DNA of 64,000 nucleotides from Shewanella salipaludis (lineage in GTDB: Bacteria > Pseudomonadota > Gammaproteobacteria > Enterobacterales > Shewanellaceae), in the NCBI RefSeq assembly GCF_012911865.1, contig NZ_JAAXYH010000011.1:1-64000 (forward strand), in the 5' to 3' direction. The notes beneath the pieces were generated by a model, which did no database searches, was not told the DNA's origin, and saw only the letters and a program-made list of their open reading frames with translations. A program made the position numbers and the translations under genes. Shown here in pieces: positions 33,602 to 43,896 of the stretch. Positions within the stretch are counted from its first letter, which is position 1. Each line of letters starts with the position of its first letter.

Positions 33602-35677
33602 TCAGGCCTGTACGTATTGCTGGCGATTGCCCAGCCAGCGCTGGATTATGGCGTCGACATTGTCCGGCACCTGTTGCATCACATGCCCGGCCAGGCGCTG
33701 GACCTGTGGTATGAGTGCCTGATCCCGCACCAGATCGGCAATCTTGAGATCGGCAATCCCAGTCTGCTTGGTGCCCAGCACTTCACCCGGACCGCGGATC
33801 TCGAGATCTTTCTGGGCGATGACGAAGCCGTCATTGCTCTGGCGCAGCACCCCAAGGCGTTGGGTGGCCGTGTGTGACAGCGGCGCCTTATAGAGCAAGA
33901 CGCAATGGCTGGCAACGGCGCCGCGACCGACCCGGCCGCGCAGTTGGTGCAGTTGGGCCAGGCCGAGGCGCTCGGGGTTTTCGATGATCATCAGGCTGGC
34001 ATTGGGCACATCGACCCCGACCTCTATGACTGTGGTGGCGACCAGCAGATGCAGCTCGCCGGCCTTGAAATCCGCCATGATGCGCTGCTTATCCGCCGAC
34101 TTCATCCGCCCATGAACCAGGCCTATCTTGAGTTCGGGCAGCGCCAGCGCCAGCTCGGCGGCGGTATCTTCGGCGGCCTGGCATTCGAGCACTTCGGATT
34201 CCTCTATCAGGGTGCAGACCCAGTAGGCCTGGCGTTTATCCGTCATCGCCGCCTGGCGCACCCTGTCGATCACTTGCTGGCGACGCAGATCCGACATGGC
34301 GACTGTGGTCACCGGGGTGCGTCCCGGTGGCAGCTCATCTATCACAGAAGTGTCCAGATCCGCATAGGCTGTCATCGCCAGGGTTCTGGGAATGGGGGTC
34401 GCCGTCATGATCAGCTGGTGCGGATGAAAGCCCTGATTGATGCCTTTCTCCCTCAGTCCCAGCCGCTGATGCACCCCGAACCTGTGTTGCTCGTCTATGA
34501 TGATCAGCGCCAACTCATGGAACACGACCTGCTGCTGGAAGATGGCGTGGGTGCCTATCACCATCTGGGCCGCGCCGGATTGAATATCAGCCAGGGACTG
34601 CGCCCTTGCCTTGCCCTTGAGCTTGCCGGCCAGCCAGCCGACCTTGAGTCCAAGCGGTTCGAACCAGGCGGCAAAGTTGGCCGCGTGCTGCTCGGCCAAC
34701 AATTCGGTCGGTGCCATCATGGCCACCTGGTAGCCATTCTCTATGGCCTGCAGGGCGGCGAGCGCCGCCACCAATGTCTTGCCCGAGCCGACGTCACCCT
34801 GTACCAGGCGCATCATGGGCACGGCCCGCTCCAGATCCCTGCTTATCTCGGCGACGACTCTCTGCTGTGCCCCCGTGGGTTTGAACGCCAGACTCTTGAG
34901 GAAGGGGTTCAGCAGTTGCCCCGAGGCCGCCATGGTGACGGCGCTGTCGCGATCGCTGCGTTGCCGCAGGCGCAGCATGCTCAGGTTATGTGCCAGCAGC
35001 TCTTCCTGTACCAGGCGTTGTTGGGCCGGGTGCTGTCCGGCTTCCAGCTCGAACAGGGCGACATCCACGGGCGGCCTATGCAGCAGCTGCAAGGCCTGCA
35101 CCAGGCTCAGGCTGTTGGGTTGCAGTTGGACAGGCAAGAGTTCGCTCAGGCCGCCTTCCTGCAACATGGCCAGCGCCTGCTCTGTGAGTTTGAGCCAGCT
35201 GGCCTGTTTCAACCCCTCCGTGGTGGGGTAGATGGGCGTGAGGGTCTCGCTGAGGCTGGCTTCGTCGCCGGCTTGGATCAGCTTGTATTCGGGATGTATG
35301 ATTTCGAGCTGGTGCATGCCGCGGCGAATTTCGCCATAGGCGCGGATCCAGCTGCCATTTTGCAAGGCATTGCGCTGGGCGACGGAAAAGTTGAAGAACC
35401 TCAGGGTCAGGCTGCCGCTGGCGTCCCTCACCTTGCAGGTGAGCATGCGCCTGCGGCCCTGGACTATCTGGCTCGATTGGATCTCGGCTTCTATGGTGCC
35501 ATAGCTGCCGGGGAATAGCTCGGCGACAGGGTAGATTCGGGTGCGATCTTCGTAACGCAGCGGCAGATGAAACAGCAGATCCTGCACCGTTGCTATCCCG
35601 AGTTTAGCCAGCTTCTGTGCGACCTTGTTGGCGACGCCCTTGAGGTCGGTTATCGGAACCAGATCCAGTCTCTGCAC
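33602..35677 (-). CDS. recG: ATP-dependent DNA helicase RecG
   Basis: The 691-residue protein is full length for RecG, which remodels stalled forks and Holliday junctions. It has the N-terminal wedge domain, Walker A GDVGSGKT near 293-300, DEQH in IIIDEQHRFG near 392, TATPIPRT, and the motif VI QLRGRVGRG. The start fits the conserved MQRLDLVPITDLKGV. No part is missing. Confidence 0.97.
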   Translation of the reverse strand: MQRLDLVPITDLKGVANKVAQKLAKLGIATVQDLLFHLPLRYEDRTRIYPVAELFPGSYGTIEAEIQSSQIVQGRRRMLTCKVRDASGSLTLRFFNFSVAQRNALQNGSWIRAYGEIRRGMHQLEIIHPEYKLIQAGDEASLSETLTPIYPTTEGLKQASWLKLTEQALAMLQEGGLSELLPVQLQPNSLSLVQALQLLHRPPVDVALFELEAGQHPAQQRLVQEELLAHNLSMLRLRQRSDRDSAVTMAASGQLLNPFLKSLAFKPTGAQQRVVAEISRDLERAVPMMRLVQGDVGSGKTLVAALAALQAIENGYQVAMMAPTELLAEQHAANFAAWFEPLGLKVGWLAGKLKGKARAQSLADIQSGAAQMVIGTHAIFQQQVVFHELALIIIDEQHRFGVHQRLGLREKGINQGFHPHQLIMTATPIPRTLAMTAYADLDTSVIDELPPGRTPVTTVAMSDLRRQQVIDRVRQAAMTDKRQAYWVCTLIEESEVLECQAAEDTAAELALALPELKIGLVHGRMKSADKQRIMADFKAGELHLLVATTVIEVGVDVPNASLMIIENPERLGLAQLHQLRGRVGRGAVASHCVLLYKAPLSHTATQRLGVLRQSNDGFVIAQKDLEIRGPGEVLGTKQTGIADLKIADLVRDQALIPQVQRLAGHVMQQVPDNVDAIIQRWLGNRQQYVQA

Positions 35678-35830
35678 GCCATTCGCACCAAATCACTGTG
35701 AATTTATACATATATTAACAGAGAATCCGTTTAAGGCAATCCTGGCGCTGGGCGGGCCAATAAGCACGCAGGTGCAGATGGCACTTGCGTGCTTATGAGC
35801 CGCCATCCGGACTAAGCCGTCTGCGATGGG

Positions 35831-37486
35831 CTAAATTTCATCTTCCCAGACGACCTTGCCGCCGCGAATGCCCTCGACCCTGGCGCTGAATCTCTGCTCC
35901 AGCACATGGCGTTTGATCTTGAGTGTCGGCGTCAACACATCGTTCTCTATGCTCCAGGGCTCGTCGACCACTATGATGGCGTCGACGGTTTCATGGGACT
36001 CGAGATGCGGATTGATACTGTCCAGTGTCGCCTTGAGCGAGGCACGCACCTCTTCCCGCGGCTGCAGTGTTGCGCCTGCCGACAGTTGTACCAGGGCCAC
36101 GGGGTGAGGCAGGCCCGAACCTATGACGCAGATGAGCTCCACATGGGCGTCTTGCGCCAGCTGGCGCTCTATGGGCACAGGCGCCACATACTTGCCCTTG
36201 GCCGTCTTGAAGTTGTCTTTGACCCGGCCCGTGATGCTGACACAGCCATCCGCATCTATCTCGCACAGGTCACCTGTGTGGAAGAAACCATCGGCATCGA
36301 AGGCCGCGGCCGTGGCCTCGGGTTGCAGGTAATAAGCGCTCATCAGCCCGGGACTCTTGACCAGCAGCTCGCCGTCTGCGCCTCTGCGAACCTGGCTGCC
36401 TTCTATGGGACGGCCGACCGTGCCTATCTTGGCCGCGTCGAAGGGGTAGTTGATGATGGAGTAGGCGGAGTTTTCCGTCATGCCCCAAGCCTCACAGATA
36501 TCCAGCCCTACGCTGTGATACCAGTGGATCAGTGATGGCGGGATAGGCGCCGAACCCGAGCCAAGCAGGCGCGCATCCTGCAGTCCCAGGCCCTTGTGGA
36601 TCTTGCGTTTTATCAGGCTCTTGATGACAGGCAGCTTGAGCAGGAAGTTGAGCTTATCCATGCCTATCTTGTCTATGATGTTCTGCTGGAATAGGCTCCA
36701 CAGCCGCGGCACGGAGAAGAATACCGTCGGATGGGCGCGCTTGATGTCGGTGACGAAGGAGTCCAGGCTCTCGACAAAATACACTTGGCTGGCGGAGTAG
36801 AAGGAAGAGCCTTCGATGGCGACCCGTTCCGTGATGTGTGCCAGCGGCAGGTAAGACAAGAGCCTGTCGGCCGTGTTGGTCTGCAGATCCCGCACCACGG
36901 CCTGGCAGGTCCAGCCATAGCTGCCGAAGGTCTGGATCGCGCCCTTGGGTTTGCCGGTCGAACCGGAGGTATAGATGAGGGTCATAGTCTGCTCGGCGGT
37001 TGGCAGTGGCGCATCTATCAGCGGCTCACCCAGGTTCAGCAACTGCTGCCATTGATACTGGGCCGGCATGGTATCGTAGGGCAATGCCAGCCTGAGAATA
37101 TCCCCGCCGATGGCGGCTTCCTGCTCGGCCCAGTGATCCAGCTTGCCGACCAGTATCGCCTTGGCGCCGCTGTGCTCCAGCACATAACCTATGGTATCGG
37201 CATTGGCCGTGGGGTAGATGGGCACGCTGATATAGCCGCCGTGCATCAAGGCCAGATCGCAGATAAACCATTCGGCGCAGTTCTTGGATAACAGGGCGAC
37301 CTTGTCACCGGGCACCAGGCCCAGGTGCCTCAGGGCTCCGGCGAGTTGCTGCACCTGGGCCTGCACCTGGCGCCAGCTGAAATCCTTGCATTGGCCGTCT
37401 ATGGGTTGGCGCAGATAAACCTCATCGCCTCGGGTCTCTACCCAGTGTGCCAGCATTTCTATCGGAGATTTGATCTGAGTATCCAT
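35831..37486 (-). CDS. AMP-dependent fatty acid-CoA ligase
   Basis: The 551-residue enzyme has the adenylation P-loop LIYTSGSTGKPKGAI, the EAWGMTEN acid motif, HTGDLCEIDADG and GRVKDNFKTAKGKYVAP, with the catalytic Lys in the C-terminal part. It activates fatty acids to acyl-CoA; the exact chain length is not readable. Start at 37486 has AGGGAA upstream. This gene sits between recG and trmH in the Shewanella order I know. Confidence 0.87.
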   Translation of the reverse strand: MDTQIKSPIEMLAHWVETRGDEVYLRQPIDGQCKDFSWRQVQAQVQQLAGALRHLGLVPGDKVALLSKNCAEWFICDLALMHGGYISVPIYPTANADTIGYVLEHSGAKAILVGKLDHWAEQEAAIGGDILRLALPYDTMPAQYQWQQLLNLGEPLIDAPLPTAEQTMTLIYTSGSTGKPKGAIQTFGSYGWTCQAVVRDLQTNTADRLLSYLPLAHITERVAIEGSSFYSASQVYFVESLDSFVTDIKRAHPTVFFSVPRLWSLFQQNIIDKIGMDKLNFLLKLPVIKSLIKRKIHKGLGLQDARLLGSGSAPIPPSLIHWYHSVGLDICEAWGMTENSAYSIINYPFDAAKIGTVGRPIEGSQVRRGADGELLVKSPGLMSAYYLQPEATAAAFDADGFFHTGDLCEIDADGCVSITGRVKDNFKTAKGKYVAPVPIERQLAQDAHVELICVIGSGLPHPVALVQLSAGATLQPREEVRASLKATLDSINPHLESHETVDAIIVVDEPWSIENDVLTPTLKIKRHVLEQRFSARVEGIRGGKVVWEDEI

Positions 37487-37622
37487 AGGCAATTCCCTGT
37501 CTTTATTGTTATTTTTCAACTCCAACCAGTATGGCGATAATTACCGTGCGGCGCAATTGCTTTGCAGTATGGTGCAAGGCGGCTATCTGGCCTTGAGTAT
37601 AAGGGTGGGAATGGCCGCCGGC

Positions 37623-37745
37623 TCAGGTGGTTTCCGGCACTGGTGCGCGCATCCTGTCCCACCAGTCTTTATCGGTAAGTATCTGTCCCTGGTCGTCGAT
37701 GCGTGGATAGGGAATACCCCTTGCGCCGATAGGCTTTGGCCATAA
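37623..37745 (-). pseudogene. Duplicated 3' fragment of trmH
   Basis: About 120 bases repeat the last 40 codons of trmH, including KDWWDRMRAPVPETT and the stop codon, plus a few bases beyond it. Likeness is roughly 85-90 % by eye. One extra base in the run GGGGTATTCCC breaks the frame relative to trmH. It lies 39 bases downstream of the intact trmH stop and is read in the same direction, so it is a leftover copy, not a gene. Confidence 0.85.
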
Positions 37746-37783
37746 GAGTTGGGGTGGCCCTAGCACTGGCCGCCGTTGCCGGC

Positions 37784-38479
37784 TCAGGTGGTTTCCGGCA
37801 CTGGTGCACGCATCCTGTCCCACCAATCCTTATCGGCTACTATTTGTCCCTGGTCGTCTAGGTGTGGATAGGGGATGCCCTTGCGCCGACAGGCCTTGGC
37901 GTAGATGGGGTGACCCTGTTCGAACAGCAGTGTCTGGCAATAGGCCTCATCCAGTTTGCGGCTGCCATACAGGCCGGCGGCGCGGCGCTGACGCTCGGCC
38001 TCGAACAACAGCAGGCCGGCGGCGACCGAGACGTTGAGTGACTGCACCATACCGACCATGGGGATGATGACTTGCTTGTCGGCCAGGGCTATCGCCTCCG
38101 GGCTGACACCGTCTTTCTCGTGCCCCAGTATGATGGCCGTCGGGCGGGTATAGTCTATGTCGCGAAAGTCCACCGCCTCATCGGAGAAGTTGGTGGCGAT
38201 GATTTGCATGCCCTCGGCTTTGAAGCCGGCTGCGGCCTCATCGATATGATAATGCTTGATGGTCTTGACCCATTGCTGGCTGCCCGAGGCCGTGTTGCCC
38301 GAGACCCGCATCTCTATGTCGGGCCAGACGGCGTGGATCTGGTGCACACCGACGGCATCGGCGCTGCGGATCACAGCGGCTATGTTGTTGGTCTTATGGA
38401 CCTGATCCAGGCAGAGGGTGAGATCAGGCTGGCGGTTATCCAGCATCTGGTTGATGCGGGCGAAACGTTCCGGGCTCAT
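37784..38479 (-). CDS. trmH: tRNA (guanosine-18-2'-O)-methyltransferase TrmH
   Basis: The 231-residue SPOUT enzyme has the trefoil-knot motifs KTNNIAAVIRSADAVGV, LGHEKDGVS and the SAM loop IPMVGMVQSLNVSVAAG. It methylates the ribose of G18 in tRNA. The length matches E. coli TrmH. Its 3' end is duplicated downstream. Confidence 0.95.
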   Translation of the reverse strand: MSPERFARINQMLDNRQPDLTLCLDQVHKTNNIAAVIRSADAVGVHQIHAVWPDIEMRVSGNTASGSQQWVKTIKHYHIDEAAAGFKAEGMQIIATNFSDEAVDFRDIDYTRPTAIILGHEKDGVSPEAIALADKQVIIPMVGMVQSLNVSVAAGLLLFEAERQRRAAGLYGSRKLDEAYCQTLLFEQGHPIYAKACRRKGIPYPHLDDQGQIVADKDWWDRMRAPVPETT

Positions 38480-38519
38480 ATTTAAGATACTATTCAGGGT
38501 GATTGCTAGACAAAAACAA

Positions 38520-38539
38520 GAGGGCGCCGCGGCGCCCTC
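38520..38539 (-). terminator. Terminator after ridA
   Basis: GAGGGCGCCG and CGGCGCCCTC form a 10-bp hairpin with no spare loop bases (a loop of a few bases would open); on the minus strand TTGTTTTTG follows. It ends the gmk-rpoZ-spoT-ridA transcript. Confidence 0.8.
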
Positions 38540-38555
38540 AGTGAAGTTGGATGGA

Positions 38556-38939
38556 TTAGAGTTCCATCACACCATCCATCTCGACCAGCGAGCCTTTTGG
38601 CAGTTCTTTCACGCCTATGGCGGCGCGTGCAGGGTAGGGCTGACTGAAGTAGCGGCTCATGATCTCGTTGACTGTGGCGAAATGCGACAGATCTGTGAGG
38701 AAGATGTTCAGCTTGACTATGTCGCTCATGCTGCCGCCGGCGGCAGTGCACACGGCTGTCAGGTTGTCGAATACCTGGACCACCTGGGCGGAGAAGTCTT
38801 CGCTGACAATTTGCATGCTTTGCGGATCCAGTGGGATCTGGCCGGACAGGTAGACGGTGTTGCCGACCTTGACCGCTTGGGAATAGGTGCCTATGGCCGC
38901 TGGGGCCTTGTCTGTCGCAATGATGATCTTTTCAGCCAT
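38556..38939 (-). CDS. ridA: Reactive intermediate/imine deaminase RidA
   Basis: The 127-residue product matches Rid[21 protein letters not shown], and [20 protein letters not shown] with the conserved Arg that binds the substrate carboxylate. It hydrolyses 2-aminoacrylate and related imines formed by PLP enzymes. It follows spoT by 53 bases. Confidence 0.95.
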   Translation of the reverse strand: MAEKIIIATDKAPAAIGTYSQAVKVGNTVYLSGQIPLDPQSMQIVSEDFSAQVVQVFDNLTAVCTAAGGSMSDIVKLNIFLTDLSHFATVNEIMSRYFSQPYPARAAIGVKELPKGSLVEMDGVMEL

Positions 38940-38992
38940 GAGGTGCTCTCTTTCCTTGTTAGGGTATTAAAGTTAAGGGCTAAGGTTAAAGC

Positions 38993-41098
38993 TTAGCGGT
39001 TACGTGAGGTGCGCAATACCTCGGGAAGTACCCGGATACGACGCATCACGTTAGCCAAATGGACACGGTCATGGACAGATATCCGCAGGTTGATCAGATA
39101 TACCCGGCCGTCGCGTTCTTCGGTACTGAGATTATGAATATTCGAGCCTGCGGAGGCAATGATAGAAGTGATCTTCGCCAGCGCGCCCTGATGATTGACG
39201 ATTTCCACCCTCAGATTGGCCTGGTACTCGACCCCATCGACATTGTCCCACTGCACCGGAATATACTTGTCCGGTTCGCCCTGATAACCGCGGATGTTGG
39301 CGCAGTTTTCCATGTGCACCACCAGGCCTTTGCCCGGGCTGACATGGGCTATGACCGCATCCCCAGGGATGGGGCGACAGCAATTGGCGAAGGTGACCAG
39401 CATGCCTTCGGCGCCGCGGATAGGCATGAGGTGGGCGTCTCTGTTGTCCTGGCTCTCAACCTTATCGCCCATGAGGCGCTGGGCTATGACTATGCTCATG
39501 GCATTGCCCAGGCCTATGTCGGACAGCAAAGAATTCAGTGAGGTGTGTTTGGTTTCGCGGATCACTTTTTCCAGTTGCTCCGCCGGTATGCTTTCGAGCT
39601 TGGTCTTGCCCAATGCATGGTTGAGCAGGCGCTTACCCAGGGCCACGGCGTCATCACCCTTGAGGCTCTTGAGCACCTGACGTATCTTGGCGCGGGCCTT
39701 GCCCGTGACCACGAAGTTGAGCCAGGCGGCATTGGGACGGGCGCCCTTGGCGGTGATGATTTCCACCGTCTGGCCCGAGATCAGCGGCTGACTCAGGGGA
39801 TAGGCCTGGCGATTGACCTTGGCGCCGACACAGGTGTTGCCCACGTCGGTATGCACTTCGTAGGCGAAATCCACTGCGGTGGCGTTGACCGGCAACTCGA
39901 GGATCCGCCCCTCTGGGGTGAAGACGTAAATCTCTTCCGGAAACAGCTCTGTCTTGACGTTCTCGACGAACTCGAACGAGCTGCTGGCGCTTTGTTGCAG
40001 CTCCAACAGGCTCTGCATCCACTTGCGGGCCCGCACCTGGGTGGTGGTGCCTTGGGTGGGGTGAGTGCCGCCCTTATACATCCAGTGGGCCGCAACCCCC
40101 TTGTCGGCCATCTGATCCATGTCTTCGGTGCGGATCTGGATCTCGACCGGCACCCCATGGGGGCCGAAGAGCGAAGTATGCAGGGATTGGTAACCGTTGG
40201 CCTTGGGGATGGCAATATAGTCTTTGAAGCGCCCGGGTCTGGGTTTATACAGGCCATGCATGGCACCCAGCACCCGATAACTGGTATCTATGCTGTCGAC
40301 TATGACCCTGAAGGCATAGATATCCATGACTTCCTGGAACTGCAATTCCTTATTGCGCATCTTGTTGTAGATGGAATAGAGGTTTTTTTCCCTGCCTTTG
40401 ACCTTGCCCTTGATGCCGGCATCTTCGAGGCGGGTGTCTATGGCGGCTTCTATGCTCTGGATCAGTTCCTTGCGATTGCCCCTGGCAGCCTTGACCACTT
40501 CCTGCAATACCCGGTAGCGCATGGGGTAATAGGCATGAAAACCCAGATCTTCCAGCTCAGTCTTGATATTGTGAATACCCAGGCGGTTGGCGATAGGGGC
40601 GTAGATTTCCAGGGTCTCGCGGGCGATGCGGCGGCGCTTGTCGGGGCGCAATGCGCCCAGGGTGCGCATGTTGTGGGTGCGATCTGCGAGTTTGATCAGT
40701 ATGACCCGGATATCCTGGGTCATGGCCATCATCATCTTGCGGAAGTTTTCTGCCTGGGCTTCTTTCTTGTCGCGAAACTTGAGCTTGTCGAGTTTGGAGA
40801 CACCTTCGACCAATTCGGCGACCGCGGTGCCGAACAGTCCGGCGAGATCTTCCTTGGTGACCTGGGTATCTTCTATGGTGTCGTGCAGCAGGGCGGCCAT
40901 CAGGGTCTCGTGATCGAGACGCATGTCCGCCAGGATGCGGGCGACCGCAACCGGATGGGTTATATAAGGTTCGCCACTCGTGCGCATCTGCCCTTCATGG
41001 GCATCACGCGCCACCTGATAGGCCTGCTTGAGTAATTCTACTTGTTCTGGTTCTAAATAACCCGATGCAGACTCTTTGAGACCTTCAAACAGATACAA
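38993..41098 (-). CDS. spoT: Bifunctional (p)ppGpp synthetase/hydrolase SpoT
   Basis: The 701-residue enzyme has the hydrolase HD motif LLHDTIED (His72-Asp73, Glu76-Asp77), the synthetase region YIAIPKANGYQSLHTS, TGS domain (EIYVFTPEGRILELP) and a C-terminal ACT domain. It controls the stringent-response alarmone level. Length equals the E. coli enzyme. It lies 30 bases after rpoZ. Confidence 0.97.
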   Translation of the reverse strand: MYLFEGLKESASGYLEPEQVELLKQAYQVARDAHEGQMRTSGEPYITHPVAVARILADMRLDHETLMAALLHDTIEDTQVTKEDLAGLFGTAVAELVEGVSKLDKLKFRDKKEAQAENFRKMMMAMTQDIRVILIKLADRTHNMRTLGALRPDKRRRIARETLEIYAPIANRLGIHNIKTELEDLGFHAYYPMRYRVLQEVVKAARGNRKELIQSIEAAIDTRLEDAGIKGKVKGREKNLYSIYNKMRNKELQFQEVMDIYAFRVIVDSIDTSYRVLGAMHGLYKPRPGRFKDYIAIPKANGYQSLHTSLFGPHGVPVEIQIRTEDMDQMADKGVAAHWMYKGGTHPTQGTTTQVRARKWMQSLLELQQSASSSFEFVENVKTELFPEEIYVFTPEGRILELPVNATAVDFAYEVHTDVGNTCVGAKVNRQAYPLSQPLISGQTVEIITAKGARPNAAWLNFVVTGKARAKIRQVLKSLKGDDAVALGKRLLNHALGKTKLESIPAEQLEKVIRETKHTSLNSLLSDIGLGNAMSIVIAQRLMGDKVESQDNRDAHLMPIRGAEGMLVTFANCCRPIPGDAVIAHVSPGKGLVVHMENCANIRGYQGEPDKYIPVQWDNVDGVEYQANLRVEIVNHQGALAKITSIIASAGSNIHNLSTEERDGRVYLINLRISVHDRVHLANVMRRIRVLPEVLRTSRNR

Positions 41099-41128
41099 GT
41101 GGCAGTTCCCCTCTTACAACTATGGGTC

Positions 41129-41407
41129 TTACAGTGAACGGCCTTCGGCAATGGCTGCCACTGCTGCGATCTCGGCAGCTTCGCGTTCACGTACGGTTTG
41201 GCGCTCATCCGCGTCCAGGGTGTTTGAAGTCACTAAACCAAGCTCGATCTCACGCAGGGCGATAACCGTTGGTTTATCGTTCATTTCTTCAACCATAGGG
41301 TCTTTACCCTGCACGGCGATTTGGCGAGCACGACGCGCCGCAACCAGGATCATATCAAAACGGTTGCCGATTTGTTCTACGGCGTCTTCTACAGTTACGC
41401 GAGCCAT
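41129..41407 (-). CDS. rpoZ: RNA polymerase omega subunit
   Basis: The 92-residue protein starts [20 protein letters not shown] and has VAARRARQI, the omega signature that wraps the beta-prime C-terminus. It lies between gmk and spoT, the usual gammaproteobacterial order. Confidence 0.97.
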   Translation of the reverse strand: MARVTVEDAVEQIGNRFDMILVAARRARQIAVQGKDPMVEEMNDKPTVIALREIELGLVTSNTLDADERQTVREREAAEIAAVAAIAEGRSL

Positions 41408-41468
41408 GTGTTGAAACTCCAGTGTTATCTATTGGGAAAAAATGACGCAAAATTGTACACGAAGACAG

Positions 41469-42095
<627 letters not shown>

Positions 42096-42379
42096 CTAAA
42101 TATCCAATAAGTTAACGCAAACATAGGGCTGAGAGACGAGTCGTCGGCTCTACTTGAACTGAAACTCGCTCCCGGCGCTCGATTCCGGCCCTGAGGGACG
42201 CGAGTCGAGGCTTAGGAGCCCATTATACCGATTCAGGCCCCATCCGCGCCAGCCCACGGCCAAATTGTGCCGGAAAACGGCCCGGTCACTGACATTCACG
42301 GCCAAATTGGTTACTCTCTTGGGCTGGGCGCCGTGCCTGCGTAGTCGGCGTCAATTTGTTCATAACCTGAGGAAGAGTC

Positions 42380-43654
42380 GTGCTGTTAAAATCTCTTTTG
42401 TGTTTTCGTGGCCGCGATACCGGAGCCAGACTGGCCGCCGTCGGTAGCGCCGTTTATGGCGCGATTTCCATTACAGCCCTGTTGTTTGGCGCTAACTTCT
42501 TATTGGTCCTGCTGGGACTGGCGGCCATGCCTGTGTTGGGGCTGGCCGGCTATCGGCGCCTGCGGGATGCCGACAAGCCCGCCTGGCTGAGCCTGATGCT
42601 GTTGCTGCCCCTGTTCGCCTATGTGTTGGTGCTGCTGTTGGGAGCCGGTCTGGCGGCTATCCTCTTGTGCCTGTTGCCGGCACTCGCCTCGCTTGCCTGG
42701 CTGGCTTGGCTGCCACCCAGGTTATCCCTGACCTATGTGCAGGGCTACTGCGGTCCCGTGTTGACCCAGGCGGACTTAAGCCCCGGGCATAGACGCAGGG
42801 TCGAGCCGACCCTGGCGGGGCAGCAAGGCGCCGGGCTGGAGATGGCATTTCAGGACCCGAGTGCTGCAGATCTTGGGCCCGGCTTGACGGAGGACACAGG
42901 TTCAACGGCAGATGCCGCAGTGATTCATGGCTTTGCCGCTGGGCCACAGGAACCGACGCCCCATGCCTGGCAGGAAAGCCACCCGCAGGGGAATGCCAGG
43001 GAAAATGATGATGGCTATTGGGCCGACAAGTTGTGGCACGACAGCCAGGATAGGCAGAGTGACGCCGAGGCCTACGGGTCCGGCTCACTGACGGCGCTGT
43101 TGCGGCAGGGCATGCAAGGGGCTGCGGCGCTAACACTGAGGTGCCGCCCCTATGGGAAATACCTGGGCGCCGGCCTGTTGGCCCTAGGCCTGTCTTGGCT
43201 GGTATGGGCGCTGTGGCCGGATGCTGCCACGCCAAGCGACACGCCGACGGATGCCGGGGCCGCCACTTCCGAGACGGCACAGAGGCAGGTGCGCCGGGAA
43301 GTGAAGTTTGCCGATGGTTTCAGCCTGCAGCTGGAGGGGGAGGTGTTGCTCCTGCGCTGGCTGGGGGATAGCGGCGAGCCGCAGACCCTCTGGTCATTGG
43401 CGGATGCCAAGGGAGACAGACGTTGTGCCAGACTTGAGTTCAACAACGGCACTGTCTATCGCCCCATGCGGGTGACGCTGGGGGCGGATACGGCCACCGA
43501 GGCCAGATTCTCGCCTCTGGACACCCGCGACATCATAGTCGATATCGCCAGACGCGGTAACATCAGCCTCTGTGGTTATCGTTTCGACCTCAAGGGCAGC
43601 CAGAACACCCTGGAGCAGAGCCGGTTCTTCGCCGACTACCTGAACCAGGGCTAG
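42380..43654 (+). CDS. Membrane protein with N-terminal DUF805-like helices
   Basis: A 424-residue protein of unknown role. The first 110 residues hold three to four helices with the YRRLRDADKPAWLSLMLL element seen in DUF805 proteins. A long polar, low-complexity region follows (about 120-250), then one helix (near 258-278, YLGAGLLALGLSWLVWALW) and a C-terminal domain with paired cysteines. The start is a GTG at 42380 with GAGGAAGAG just upstream. It is divergent from gmk. Confidence 0.65.
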   Translation: MLLKSLLCFRGRDTGARLAAVGSAVYGAISITALLFGANFLLVLLGLAAMPVLGLAGYRRLRDADKPAWLSLMLLLPLFAYVLVLLLGAGLAAILLCLLPALASLAWLAWLPPRLSLTYVQGYCGPVLTQADLSPGHRRRVEPTLAGQQGAGLEMAFQDPSAADLGPGLTEDTGSTADAAVIHGFAAGPQEPTPHAWQESHPQGNARENDDGYWADKLWHDSQDRQSDAEAYGSGSLTALLRQGMQGAAALTLRCRPYGKYLGAGLLALGLSWLVWALWPDAATPSDTPTDAGAATSETAQRQVRREVKFADGFSLQLEGEVLLLRWLGDSGEPQTLWSLADAKGDRRCARLEFNNGTVYRPMRVTLGADTATEARFSPLDTRDIIVDIARRGNISLCGYRFDLKGSQNTLEQSRFFADYLNQG

Positions 43655-43896
43655 GCTATTAAGGCTGGTCAGGTCGGGGGCGTTTGCTTTACACTTTCGC
43701 CCTCGTCCGCACCGCGTTTAGCAAGTCCGCATTGTCTGTATCTTTCGCTTGATGACTCGAGTCTTAGCTGAAACAGTCGGTCCTGCGCCGCAGGTCGTTC
43801 GCAGTCTGGTCATATGGGCGACTGCCGATTTCATCCTGGGGCAAGCGCCTGTTGGCCAAGGTTATCTGCCGCCCTCGGGCATCCGGAGGAAGTCAC

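Noticed and set aside
33905..35518. Long open frame (537 codons) on the plus strand
   Set aside because: It lies wholly antisense to recG, which is full length with all helicase motifs. High GC content opens such mirror frames.
39545..41035. Long open frame (496 codons) on the plus strand
   Set aside because: Antisense to spoT, whose identity is certain; the translation has no recognisable domain.
42257..42310. Two copies of CACGGCCAAATTG as an operator pair
   Set aside because: Only two short copies in a GC-rich gap with uneven context; too weak to call a regulatory site.
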